Of a stretch of DNA of 64,000 nucleotides, positions 48,927 through 60,239 are shown piece by piece (within the stretch, counting starts at the first letter, position 1; every line of letters begins with the position of its first letter). Position numbers and translations under genes: made by a program. Location: NCBI GenBank assembly GCA_028551475.1, contig CM052354.1, forward strand, positions 16,639,258-16,703,257, read 5' to 3'. Source of the stretch: Casuarina equisetifolia. Its lineage: Eukaryota; Streptophyta; Magnoliopsida; Fagales; Casuarinaceae. Under the pieces are notes generated by a model, which searched no databases, had not been told where the DNA came from, and worked only from the letters and a program-made list of their open reading frames with translations.

Positions 48927-51900
48927 TTATTTTATTTTATTTTTTTTAAGGTTACTTCAGTGACAGTAAGTACGAGGGTTGGGGTTTTTTATTGTAATGA
49001 TTTTAAGAGTCCCACTCGATAATGGTCGACAAATGGTAAACCGCTACTAAACCCAATGGTGAACAACGTGAAAACTGGACTTTATCATGATCATTCTATT
49101 ATACGTTTGCTTGTTCATAGGGATGTTTTGTGAAATTAAGATTAAGAGTTAGGATTTTTATTTTATTTATTTATTTATTTTGGGTAGTTTATGAAAGGAC
49201 ATGCTTGGAAGTTCATTTGAGATAATCTCTTGCTACAGAAATAGATTCTTTCAGGGTTTTCTATTATTTTTCTAGTGGATTCTAGTATATTTCTCATGGA
49301 TTTTAACCATCTCGAGTTAACGTGAATCCAGTATTCCAGTTGGTATCCAAGCGAGAATTTTCTTGGCAAGATCCAATACTATAGATGAAGAAAGCAGTTC
49401 CAATGACCTTGCTCATGGAATAAAAGCTGTTTCAATAGGATTAGGGCCAAGGAGTGTGTAATTGCAGAGAGCCATCGTATGTTCTTTCGTTTGAAGCACA
49501 ACAATCAAAATCGGATGACTGCTCTTCACGACAGCAAAGATGTTGCTAGTGGCCCATTACGTTTCTCAACTAGCCTATGAAGAAGTTAATTCTAATATAG
49601 ATGACAAAGATGAAGCATAGAATCAATTTCAGGTGAAGGAAAGAAATAGAGATGAATATTGATAACAAGTAGAAGATATTCCCACGTTCAAGGGTCCGAT
49701 TGGAATATGTACACCAACAATCTTATCAGTTGGATCTTGAAAGTAGAGAGACTTTTCAAGAAAATTGGGGGTTCTAGAGAAGTATATGGAAAAACTTGGG
49801 CCTTCTCTTAAAGAGCAGGACTACGGATTAGCGGAATAAATTGCAAAAGAATAGGAAACAAGAAGGAAAAACATTGGTCAGGACCGGAGGAAGAGACATC
49901 TATTGTTCACGGTCATTCTTCGCCAAATTATTTTATTAAACTTACTTTTTAGGGTACCGCCGAGTTTTCTAGAGGTTCACAGGTGATCTTAATCGGTTAA
50001 GGCATAGTATGAGGGAGGACACTGGGTAATAAGTTCATAGTTTGGAGCTAAGAGCAGACATTAGAAAGAATGGATGGAAGGATAGAGTACTTGTAAAGGA
50101 ATTTTGAAAACAATTGATGCAATATTTAGAAAGGGGAAAACACTAGAATCAGCCAGCCAAAAGCAATCTGCCTTGGCGTTCATTTTATAGAAACCACAAG
50201 ACAAAAGGCTGGTGCCAAGCAGGCTGCGAGATCTACTAAGAAAGAACTACAAACGATTACAATCTCTACCGAAAGCTACACCAATCCAAGTCATAGGTCT
50301 AATAACCCTGGTCATCATTTCAAAGAATGTCCAACGAGGAGGTTCACTGGGAAATAATTAGCCACTGGCTACATAGATAAATTTTAAGCGAGAAAAAGCC
50401 TCTTGAGCCCTTGCGGTCATTTGGAACTCAGTTCCAATACGAATGGGCCAAGCTACGTGAGAGGTGGAAAACCCAGTTGATTGGGACTTCAATAGGAAGG
50501 ATGCGTCACACAAAAACCCAGGTTTAATCAAAGAATTGTCGAAGATGAGGGAATTGACCATAACTTCAACTGGCAGGGCCTATAGAACAACAGCTAGGGT
50601 TTTATGTGTCCATGATATATGCTTTTTATTTCTTGTTTTTAGGTATCTTAGTTATAGGAAGTTTGTTGGGTTAAGATTTCTTTCGTGTAGATAATCATTT
50701 AGTGTTGAAACATTGGATCCTTTTCTTCTCATGTTTCTAGTGAATTCAATTTATTTCTAATGAATGACGGAACCCACTTGCATCTGACATGCTCAACACT
50801 TGACCTTTACACGTACTGCTACCTCAGTTGGCATTGGACTTCAAGAGGGTGTAGTCTTCCGGCGTGTCAATAGTGACTCCTTCCTCTTACACTATTCAAA
50901 TGCGGTATCGAAAACTAATCGAGACGTTTGGAATACTCGGATTGGTAAGTGGCATGCTTCTCCAACCAAGAATGACTCCAGTTGCATCATTTAACATTGA
51001 CCTCTACCTTTCAACTTTCAACGGATGTGACTTTCTGCGCCTCAACTTGTACGACTTTTTCCACCAATTGCTTTAGCCCATTTTTTCATCTTCGACTCTT
51101 TTAGCCACGAAGGCACTTGCCGCTCTTCTTTCGTGTGCATGACTGAATGGCTACGTCGTAGATATATTGTCATCTCTTACAAAATAGTCAGTTTTCTTGA
51201 TATTGTAAACCATTTATCTAATAGAGAGAACTGAATAAGAGCTGATGTCGAAGCCATTAAATTCGTGGTTCCATTTAAGTACTCTCCGCGGACTTGCAAT
51301 TTCATGCCTAAGAAGGATTGTGTTGTCACGGCCTGGGTTACATTCCAAAACACCAGTCCAATAAGAATCATAGCCAAGTCCTTTTATGTAGTTACGAACT
51401 TTCATTCTCTTTCCTGATGCAGAAGGAAGTCTTTTAACGCTTATACACAAAATGTAACATTCTTGAGTTTTGGGTGGTCAGTGGTCAACTACTAAATTAT
51501 TAGCTTGTTCGGCTTCAATGAAAAATTGATAAAAAATAAAAATAAAAATGAAGAAGAAGAAAGAAATAATTCATTTATCTCAAACAACGGCTGATATTTG
51601 TCTTTACCACAACTGCATCAGCAAGTCTGTCTTTAGGACTAGTTTGCAGCAACCGGACCTCTAACAAGTGCAAACGGGGAACAAAAGTGCTCATTTAAGC
51701 TACCTTATCTTCAAGTCCCAGACCACAACCCGACTGATTATATTCTTTGTTCACGTATACCAGGGCTATTTCTCCAGTTTTTGATAGAAAGCCATTTGCA
51801 TTTCATATAGTCAGGATCTTTTTGTTCTTTCTTTTCATTGGGTCTATGTAGTGTTAAGTTTGTAGGTGTCTTAATGCGGATTCAATTGATGAAACTACTA

Positions 51901-54012
51901 GACCTAAGTCTACACTTATGTAACTCCTTTTGTACCATGTTGAAGATTTCTCACACACATTTTGAACACAACGTTATTAGCAACAGATTAATATCAATCA
52001 TGTAAGACGATAAATCACTTAGAAACTGGGTATTCAAATATAGGAATTAGCATGAACCCCGTAGGTTAAGCTATGAATGGTTTTTACAAACTGTTATGTT
52101 GCAATGGGCAATAAAGTTTGCGTTCTGTATCCTTGAGCTGAGAAAAAGAATGCTTTGTTTGAATTGCTTTTGGCGTAATGTTTAATGAAGAGTATGGAAT
52201 GTTCAATCCAAAAACCAGGTCAGAAGCTCGCCGAATAGATTGTCCGAGAGAGACGCTCTTAACAAATCAAATAGATTGAATTCCACTGAGGATATTAAAA
52301 AAACTGTATTCCACCAAGGTGCTTGAATGTGTCAAGCAGAACTACAACTATTTTGGTTGGAACACATTCAAGCACTGTTTGTTGCATTGAGATAATGCAG
52401 CTTTCTTGTAGACGTCAATGCAGAATTTTTGGAGTTTCTTGATATATTTATTAGATATTCTTTCTTCTTATTTTCTCACTTTCACAAATACTTCTTCAGA
52501 TTACATTGAGATTAGTAGAGAAACCTATATTAACAAAACAAGCGTGTTCTTGAGAGAATGGCGAAGACCTGGTTCTTATCAATGAAATCATTGTAAACTA
52601 AAGGGAGAGTACTTCACCCAGGAAGAATGGTCTTGAACTCTATGTCTCCAGGATCCTAATCCAAAAACCAATTGCAAGCCGTGAAACGTAAAGGGATCAG
52701 TGTACCTACGTGAAGAATATACAAGGATAAGCAGTACTGCTCGGGTATCTTTGGGGTCTTGAATAAATTCCAAATCTTATTCTCTACTCTTACTTAGTAG
52801 AGATCCCAATGACTGAATTGGATGTTTCTCTAGAATCTTATCTTGTGCAATGTATGATGATCTCTTGGTTTAATTAGGTTATGAGATTGGGTACTATTAA
52901 ATTGGTAGTTTTATATGGATACATTCTCCACTTTTCTGATTCCGTTGCGACAATCTGCAATATTACCCACCATCTTCATTATGTATTTTAGTAAGACGAG
53001 TAATGTTGTTGATTATGTTACAGTCAGAACCAGTCCCAGTCCCACGGACGCAGCACTGGCAAGGCTTGCTCAAGGGACGAAGGTACTTGCAGAAGGAGGG
53101 CATGATCGAGTATTTCAGCAAGAATTTGGTATTTTGCCAGGAGAGAAGCTCTTAAACTCATATGCCTGCTATCTATCAACTTCATCTGGACCTGTGATAG
53201 GAACACTTTACTTATCCACTAAAAGAGTGGCCTTTTGCAGTGATTATCCCCTCTGTCATTATCCATCCCCAGGGCAGCCGAAGTGGATGTACTATAAGGT
53301 ATCAGATTCCCTTTTAACACCGTTTTTCTTAAAGAAAGGATAGATGCCAAGTAACAGAGTAGTGCTTCTCGAAATTTAAGTACATAGTTTTTTACCATAA
53401 ACAACAGGCAGAAAAGAGACTGTTTTCAGGAGTGGTTTGGATTATCTTCTTTCGATTTCTGTTGTTGATCCTATACTTGATTACTTACTTTTTGTTACTT
53501 TAATGGGGAGTATATCTTCTTAAAATACAAGACAGAATTGATTCCACAATCTTCTGCCCATTACCTACCAAACTTATCTTCGAAATAATGAGAAATAAGA
53601 GAAAAGAGCATTTGCAAGTCTCTTCAAAGGGTCAAGGGTTGGGCCACAAGCCAACCCATTGTTCTCCAGCGATGAATGCTTTTGGATTAGAGTATGGTAA
53701 TGAGAATGAAGGTCTACTTGATCTAAGCATAAAATGGAATTATACCTTTTCACTTTCCAAGTAATTGCATATTTTGACTGACTAATGAAGTTTTTTGTCG
53801 ACATCTAGATTATTCTGCCACTGCATCAGTTGGGAGGAATCAACCCTTCATCAAACAGATGGTACCCTTCAGATAAGTATATCCAGATCGTCACAAGGGA
53901 TGGACATGAATTCTGGTTCCAGGGATTTGTATCGTATGACAAGGCACTCAAGAATCTAACCGACACCTTCGAGCGGTCTGGGGATTCGTCTGTAGGAATT
54001 TCACGAGTTTAA
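47769..54012 (+). CDS. GEM-like GRAM-domain protein (four exons)
   Basis: Exons 47769-47889, 48036-48137, 53024-53298 and 53809-54012 join in frame (702 nt, 233 residues) with GT-AG introns; the first two donors are GTGAGT. The product matches the GLABRA2-expression-modulator (GEM)/ABA-responsive GRAM family. Residues 1-41 are a polar, Pro/Asn-rich leader. Residues 44-74 are the conserved helix [39 protein letters not shown] opens the core and the GRAM domain spans about 100-221 ([56 protein letters not shown]). GRAM domains bind lipids or membranes; GEM relatives act in hormone-linked and cell-division control. Intron 2 is 4.9 kb and carries transposon debris. The gene converges on UROD, 385 bp from its stop. 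Splice sites are inferred by homology and frame. Confidence 0.93.
48884..48921. repeat. (AT)n microsatellite in intron 2
   Basis: About 18 AT dinucleotides without interruption, followed by an ATTTT-type pentamer run. It lies in the second intron of the GEM-like gene and is probably length-variable. Confidence 0.9.
49340..50365 (+). pseudogene. Ty3/gypsy-like gag relic in GEM intron 2
   Basis: A PBS-like TGGTATCCAAGCG lies near 49341. Downstream are polar, charge-rich frames broken by many stops, and at about 50290-50350 a zinc-knuckle-like segment reading [19 protein letters not shown] in which the first cysteine positions are lost (the gypsy form is C-x2-C-x4-H-x4-C). The order PBS, charged gag, knuckle fits the 5' part of a gypsy element. 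No RT or LTR pair was found in the intron, so class assignment is moderate. Confidence 0.4.
50366..53023. other. Remainder of GEM intron 2
   Basis: A minus-strand frame at 51214-51450 has protein-like composition ([20 protein letters not shown]) but no recognised domain and sits within the intron. Otherwise nothing is recognised up to the acceptor TTATGTTACAG before 53024. Confidence 0.4.
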
Positions 54013-54397
54013 GCGCATACTTGTAAGATTCAGACAGATACCTAATAATGTCCAGCCACTGGTTGGCAGTTTGCTTATGACCTTCTATGGTTTATTTCTC
54101 TTTCACAGAGAGTGAAGGAAAAAAAATGGTAAATGGTGCATAGATACTAAAAACAATAATAATCAGGGGGAAACATTTAAAAGAATTTATTACTTCATCC
54201 ATTGAATGATACATCTTATTACCACCTGTTAGCCTCACCCACAGGAATGTACAGAGCCTCGGAGCTTACAGCAAGCACTCAACTACCAAGCTAAAGTGAG
54301 ATTAAGCAGATGCACAACAGGAATAAGAAGTGAATTGATAAAAAAGAACTGATCAATAAAAAGAAGCAGCTGGGCTTGTCCTAAATGAATATCATCC

Positions 54398-57300
54398 TCA
54401 AGCTACCACTCTAGAATCCTCCACTGCTCGATCTTGAAAAAGTGTGTCAAAATTCAAGCTTCTTGCAACTTCAAAAAAATGTGCAACAGCTTCTTCAGGC
54501 GTCCCAACCAGAACGCCGTGCCCTAGATTAAGAATGTGCCCCTTTGGACCTGCACACTTCACAACCCTGACAAACCAACTCTATCAATTTAATTATCATG
54601 CGACTCTGCAAGTGAATGTCAGGTTTAATTTCAACCATAAGAAGTTCGACATTATCAACGAAGCCAGAGTTACCCACATGAACTCGTGCTCTGATTCTAG
54701 CCATCACTTCATGTCAAATCAGACACCTTGCAAATGTCACTATGCTACCGAAGCATGCTAGATAAAACATGTACCAAAATACTATTTATTTTCTTATCAT
54801 GAAAAGTCGGACTACTAATAAATATGTTAGATTCACCCATGTTGACCTTGCTACATTGTATTTTCAACATATGATATGAAAAGACTCAACCAGTTTATAG
54901 TTGCAGAGTCTGGTCAGTAACTTCTAGACTTTTTCATCCACATATCTTTGAAAGCGTTTAAAATCATTATCTGCCCCGTGGGACAAAAAATTCTTCCATC
55001 GCCTAAAACAGTGAACAATAAACAGGAAAGCATCATACACAAAAATCTGGCTCAAGGTCAATAAAATGCCAGAATTAGTTACGGGTGAGTTATGGGGGAA
55101 GCAAATTTGATCAGAAACTTGTCACAAACCTCTGAATTTCTTCTGTCAGAGCAGGAAGAGGAGAAAACAAGTACGCAGGATCGACATTGCCCTGTACACT
55201 AATCTCCCCACCCAATCGTTTCCTTCCATCTTTCATGTCCACTGTCCAGTCAAGCCCAATCACATCCACACCAGTCCTCCTCATTCGCTCAAGAAAGCCA
55301 CCGTTTCCATTAATGTAGAGAACAAGTGGTGTTTGAGGACATTTCCGCTTTACTACATTTACAATCTGCAGTTTCAGAATACCAGTGAATTGCAAGGAGA
55401 AAGAAAGAACCTGTGTAAACTTATCTAAATCATGCTTTGATTACCAGAATGAATGAAAAAAAAAAAAAGAAAACGGAATAGAAATCCTGCATTTTTGTTG
55501 AGTCTGAAATGCTATAAGGCATGTAGATATAACTTTGATATTTCACCAAATATTTCCAAAAACGAATAGAAACATGCCAGCGACAGATAGGTGAAAATGA
55601 TGTTCTTGGTCTGTGAATCACTTTTGACAGATAAGAAACAGTGCCCTATGATCTTCATGAACTGCAAATTTCACAATATTTGTGATATGGTACAGAGACA
55701 AAGATACAACTGAAACTTCACAATTATGCAAATCATAGCAATTAAGTGGAACAATTAAAAGAGGAAGGGAAAGAAGAAAAGGAGAAGAGGGTATCTAAGG
55801 TTTTGGTCCAGAGCTTGTCAAGAGATAAAACAATCAAATGAAGAAGAATATTAACCCGCAAGGAAAAACCAGAACACAAGAAGTGATGACATCGTTCTGC
55901 AGAGTAGAAGAAAGGTTTATCTGCCCAGATTAACATAATCAGCTCCATACAGAACAACAACAATAAAATCATAGTCATGCCAGCTCACCTCTTCAATGTA
56001 AGGCCTTGACCAGCGTTCCCACATATCAGGTGGTAGTTGCCCACCCCATGAATCAAAAATTTGTATGCAATGAGCCCCAGCTTGCACTTGGAAGATAATG
56101 TAGTCCGCTATTGCCTGTGTCAAATGAGAAAGAAGAGACCTCAACAAATTTGGGGCAGTATGGCACATGCTCTTTATGGTTGTATAAGTGCGTGTTGTGC
56201 CCCCTTCCACTATATATGTAGCTATTGTCCAAGGTGCTCCCACAAACCCTAAAACAGCAGCGTGTCCACCAACCTATATAGTAGAACAAATATACAGTTG
56301 AATAAATTCAACAATCAGAACACTTAAAACTACAACAAAACACTAGTAACATTCTTTCTAGGCATGTAATGAATATCAAAGTTACCTCCTGTCGCAATAT
56401 CCTAAGGGATTCCCCAACGAAGTGAAGTTTCTCTAAGTCAATAGGATGTAGAGCCTTTAGTCCCTCTTCAGAACGGATAGGTGACTGGATAACAGGACCC
56501 CTTACTTCTTCTATGTCAAATGGGACACCAAAGGCAGGCAGTGGAGTCAGTATGTCAGAGAAGATAATAACTCCATCAGGATGGAAAGCTTCCCAAGGCT
56601 GCAAAGAGATTTCAACAATGAGATCAGTTGTCTCTGACCTCTGTCTGAAGGATGGATATCTCTCTGCAAGCTTTCTATAAGCAGCCATATACCTTCCTGC
56701 CTGGCGCATCATCCATGCTGGAGGCCGACTTACAGGTTCTCCTCTTGCAGCCTTAACCAAAAGTGGATCTGTAAATAAATTAGATGAGATATTAGCTGAA
56801 GGTACCAGATGACGCCAATCATAGAGCCCAAACATAAAGAAAATAATCTGCTGTTACAATACATTTCCCCCAGGGAGAAAATCAAAAAGTCCTAAGAAAA
56901 CAAGGTTAAGAAAGAAATACAAATAGATGACATATGCAACTTGAAACATGGAATGCAAACATTGATAAAGGGTCCATAATGAACAGATGTAGCATGACTA
57001 ATATAGGCAAAAAATAGCAGGGCTGATAAAAGCCTGTACCAGCAAAACTAGCAAGGGTCACAGTGAAACACGCACCAAGAGATCACTGAAAATTAAAATG
57101 CCTCGTCTTATATAGCATAAAAGGAACATGAAGTGCAATGCAAGCAATACGTTCTTCAAGGCAATCAAATAACAGTGGAACAAGTGGCTATGATGAAGCA
57201 TCTCAAGATTTAGAAGAATACATATCCAACACAAAATGAAAAACAACAATATCCCAAATAAGTTGCACGACAGCCATCATTGCAATTACAGAAGAACTCA

Positions 57301-58590
57301 ATAAAACATGATCCCAAAGTCAAAGACATCAGCGAAAAATTAAGAACATGGATTTATTGTTTCTAATCCACTTTTACGTGAATAAGTGTTTATAATGTAC
57401 AGACAACCTAAGCATATTGCAACAGGCAGAGAAATTAATAAATCTTCAGTTAAACCTTATGAGCTCAAAATGCTTTAAACAAAAATATTAGGGTGTTTAG
57501 TGGGAAAGCTGAATCACAATAGAAATGAAGCATTCACTCAACAGCATGACAGATGTTGGCAACTGGATGAGTATAAAGTAATTGCCAAGTAGCATCCTAA
57601 CCATTTGCTGAGGCACAAAACTTAAGAGCTCAATTACAGTGCAACCCATGTGTATTACTAGTTGCTTAGTTTATATATTCACTAAACCAGCACACAGTTT
57701 GTCTGATAGTTGTCCAGTATTCAATCAGAAATATGAGATATCTAACAGCCAAAGAGACTAGATAAATTCCTATTACTTTTACTTCTTCTCCCACGCAGAT
57801 TAAACTTCCAGACAGTCACTTGGTAAAATTATGAGATAGAATTTAAGGAGAAGCCCCATTTCAAGTGCCCTGAACGATTTTTCACTTTAATTTATTTTTT
57901 TCTACTAAGGCATCAAAAATTTCAGTTTTTCTGATGTTTCTTCAAGCGGATTACATCAGCGAGTAAATTGGTGATTATCGGCTGTACCAACCACCACCAG
58001 GAGACTTGGGTTAATTTTGCTTGTTCACGACTTAGGTCTGGTCCGTATTTGTTCACGATTTTGCCTAAAGTTTTTTTCGTTTTCTTTCTTCTGGTTGTAT
58101 GTAGTTTTTGAAAGACAGTAGAAAAAACTGGGAAAAGAAATAAAAATTGCAAATTGGGATTGTTTTGGACATTCGTAAACGAGTTTCTATGTGTTCAAGA
58201 ACACCCATTGCACCAATGCACTAAAAAAGACAAGAAAAGAAAAACGGAGCAGAATTACCCATTATCAGATAGAGAACTACGCTTCTAAAAGCCACAAGCA
58301 CATAACATTTAAAGAAAAGTGAACATACCAGAAGAGGCGGAAGAAGAAGAAGCGCAAGCTACACGGAATTTTTTAGGGAGGCATTTTCTTCGAGGAGGAA
58401 AGAGAAGCCCACTTGGGCAGCTAGAGTTTAATCCCAACTGAAGAAACAAACTAGAAGATTTCCATCCCAAAGAACAACAGACCGTACTGCATGCACGCCA
58501 AATTGCAAACTCAGAATTACAATTGAAAGGGGAAAAAGAAAGAGAAAAAAACAGCGAGAAAGCTAACCTGGTTGGGCAAGAGAAACCCAT
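54398..58590 (-). CDS. UROD: Uroporphyrinogen decarboxylase, chloroplastic
   Basis: Five minus-strand exons (58590-58329, 56768-56386, 56273-55989, 55365-55130, 54566-54398) join in frame to 1335 nt, 444 residues. The enzyme removes four acetate carboxyls from uroporphyrinogen III to give coproporphyrinogen III in heme and chlorophyll synthesis. Residues 1-87 form a Ser-rich plastid transit peptide. The mature enzyme starts near D88. Key residues are intact: R109 and R113 in [11 protein letters not shown]159 in IIFSDIL, Y235 in [10 protein letters not shown], and H405 in ILNLGHG; the [11 protein letters not shown] and [10 protein letters not shown] blocks are also present. It is the HEME1-type paralogue by sequence. 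Intron 1 is 1.56 kb. The only in-frame ATG gives a long transit peptide; the usual start site nearer [10 protein letters not shown] reads ATTTGG instead of an ATG. No lesion is seen in the body. Confidence 0.95.
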
Positions 58591-58736
58591 TACTGAGAAA
58601 TTTTCTTATCTCAGAAACAGAAAGAGAGAAAGAGAGAGTTTCTTATCTCTCAGTTACGTTGTGTGTCAACCGCGACAATGGATTCTCAGTAGAAAATGGG
58701 TGATGAGAACAGAACGCGACACTAGGGACGCCGCGG

Positions 58737-58744
58737 TTATAATT
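58737..58744 (-). promoter_or_regulatory. TATA-like element upstream of UROD
   Basis: Minus strand reads AATTATAACC about 147 bases upstream of the chosen ATG, followed by a CT-rich leader on the minus strand (GAGAGAAAGAGAGAGTTTC on the plus strand at 58621-58650), typical of plant 5' UTRs. Motif and position only. Confidence 0.3.
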
Positions 58745-58759
58745 TCGCTCTAACAAGTT

Positions 58760-59635
58760 CTGCTGTTATGATTTGATAATTACATAACTTATTTTTTCAC
58801 ATACGTACAGCAATATTACCTATTAATTTTTTGTGAGCTAATATTTTTCAAGAACGAAAATGATTTTTTAATATAATAACATTTTAATCAACCGGCTATG
58901 AATTTCATATCATTTGGAGTCGTACTATTTGTATTTCTTTTTTTCTTTATAAGTAAGTAAAATTTAATATATATCAAAAATCATTTTATGATGATTAGGG
59001 ATATTTTTCTGCAAGAAACTCATATAACATCATATAAAATAAAAAATAATCTCTTCAAATCTCTAAACATATTGAATGTATAAGTTTTCAATTATTTTGA
59101 AAAAAAATTTAACACAATAAAAGTTATCTATTAAATGACTTTTAATGGCTTCAAGAGTTGCACATTTTGAAACCATAATACTCTTAAACATCCTAGATTT
59201 CTAGATGATTTTTGAAAACTTTACTAACTACCTATTTTACAGTCTCTAATCATCTATGAATTTAAATTGTAATTATAAGAGGGAAATCATAATCAAATTG
59301 TAAGTTAGCCAAGATATTTGAAAAATTAAAGCGGGCTAAAAGTTAGAAGTCCTTCCTCTACTTCCATTCTCAGTGCTGTTTCCGCTACTTCAAATCTTGC
59401 TAGGTTGATTCAGATCATCCTCTTCTGCTGTGTACTGGTTTATTTATGGCCAACGGAGTCTTTGAAAGAGACACAAAATAAAATTAAGTGAACAAGAAGA
59501 TGTATGTGGATGCTTTTGCCCTGCTTAGACCTCCACTAGTCTAATTTCAACTGCATAACAAATCACAACCAATTCAATTAGATGTGTAAACTTTTTTTAT
59601 TTAACGATTAGAATTTTTTTTCTTTAATACTTACT
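58760..59635. other. AT-rich intergenic region
   Basis: No gene or repeat recognised between the UROD promoter and the copia RT fragment. Confidence 0.5.
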
Positions 59636-59639
59636 TATT

Positions 59640-60025
59640 GGGCAGCTGTTCGGGGAAGAAGATTTGCTTAGTCTTGGGATACAATTTGCTTAGCGTCTTC
59701 TTCCTATGAAAACCAAGAGTAAAGAGGAAATAATGCAGGCCATAAGTAGAGAGATGCAAAGTTGTCCACAGTAGAAGTTTTGTGCCAATCGGGGTTGCCA
59801 AGGCCTTGCAATTGTCCATCCCAACACACTTAAGAAAATCAACTGCGTATTGACATTGGGAAAAGAGTGCACTGTCGTGGTAGTGAATATGAACACAAAA
59901 AATAGTGAAGGCGCCCTAGCTTTTTCATAGGAAATTCTTGACTTTACAGATCGGTAAATTGGTCGATGGACTTGTGGCAATTTCTAGTGGTTATGAGGTC
60001 ATCAACATATAAGAGAAGTCATGTG
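59640..60025 (-). pseudogene. Ty1/copia reverse transcriptase fragment
   Basis: The minus strand carries a copia RT catalytic segment: LLYVDDLITTRNCHKSI near 60020-59975, SQEFPMKKLGRLHYFL near 59945-59900, LFSQCQYAVDFLKCVGMD near 59865-59815, then CKALATPIGTKL. The YVDD box is intact, but a stop after the FTDL stretch, small indels and loss of all flanking domains make it an orphan fragment. No LTRs were found nearby. Confidence 0.8.
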
Positions 60026-60060
60026 TATTCGGCCAACTTTATACATGAACAGAGACAAGT

Positions 60061-60115
60061 CATGGAGGAAAGGCCACGGGTCATGGATGAAGGGCCACGG
60101 GCCATGGAGGAAGAC
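60061..60115 (+). repeat. 21-bp minisatellite, 2.6 copies
   Basis: Units 60061-60081, 60082-60102 and a partial third begin CATGGAGGAA/CATGGATGAA and end GGCCACGGG(T/C). It directly abuts the copia RT fragment. A small frame across it (59966-60148) repeats ERPRVMDEGPRAMEE and is not thought to be a gene. Confidence 0.8.
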
Positions 60116-60239
60116 ATTGTTTATCAAATTGTAAAAAAGACCATTTAAGGATGAGAGCTACAAAAATAATCAATCTAATCATTGTGTGTCGAATAATGAG
60201 CTAAATATTCTAAGAAAGTGGAAACTTAGGTCTTAATGG

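Noticed and set aside
54444..54761. 105-codon plus-strand frame
   Set aside because: It is antisense to the last UROD exon and continues into intron; the minus-strand reading matches UROD.
58523..58753. 76-codon plus-strand frame rich in Glu/Arg
   Set aside because: Antisense to the CT-rich UROD leader; composition only.
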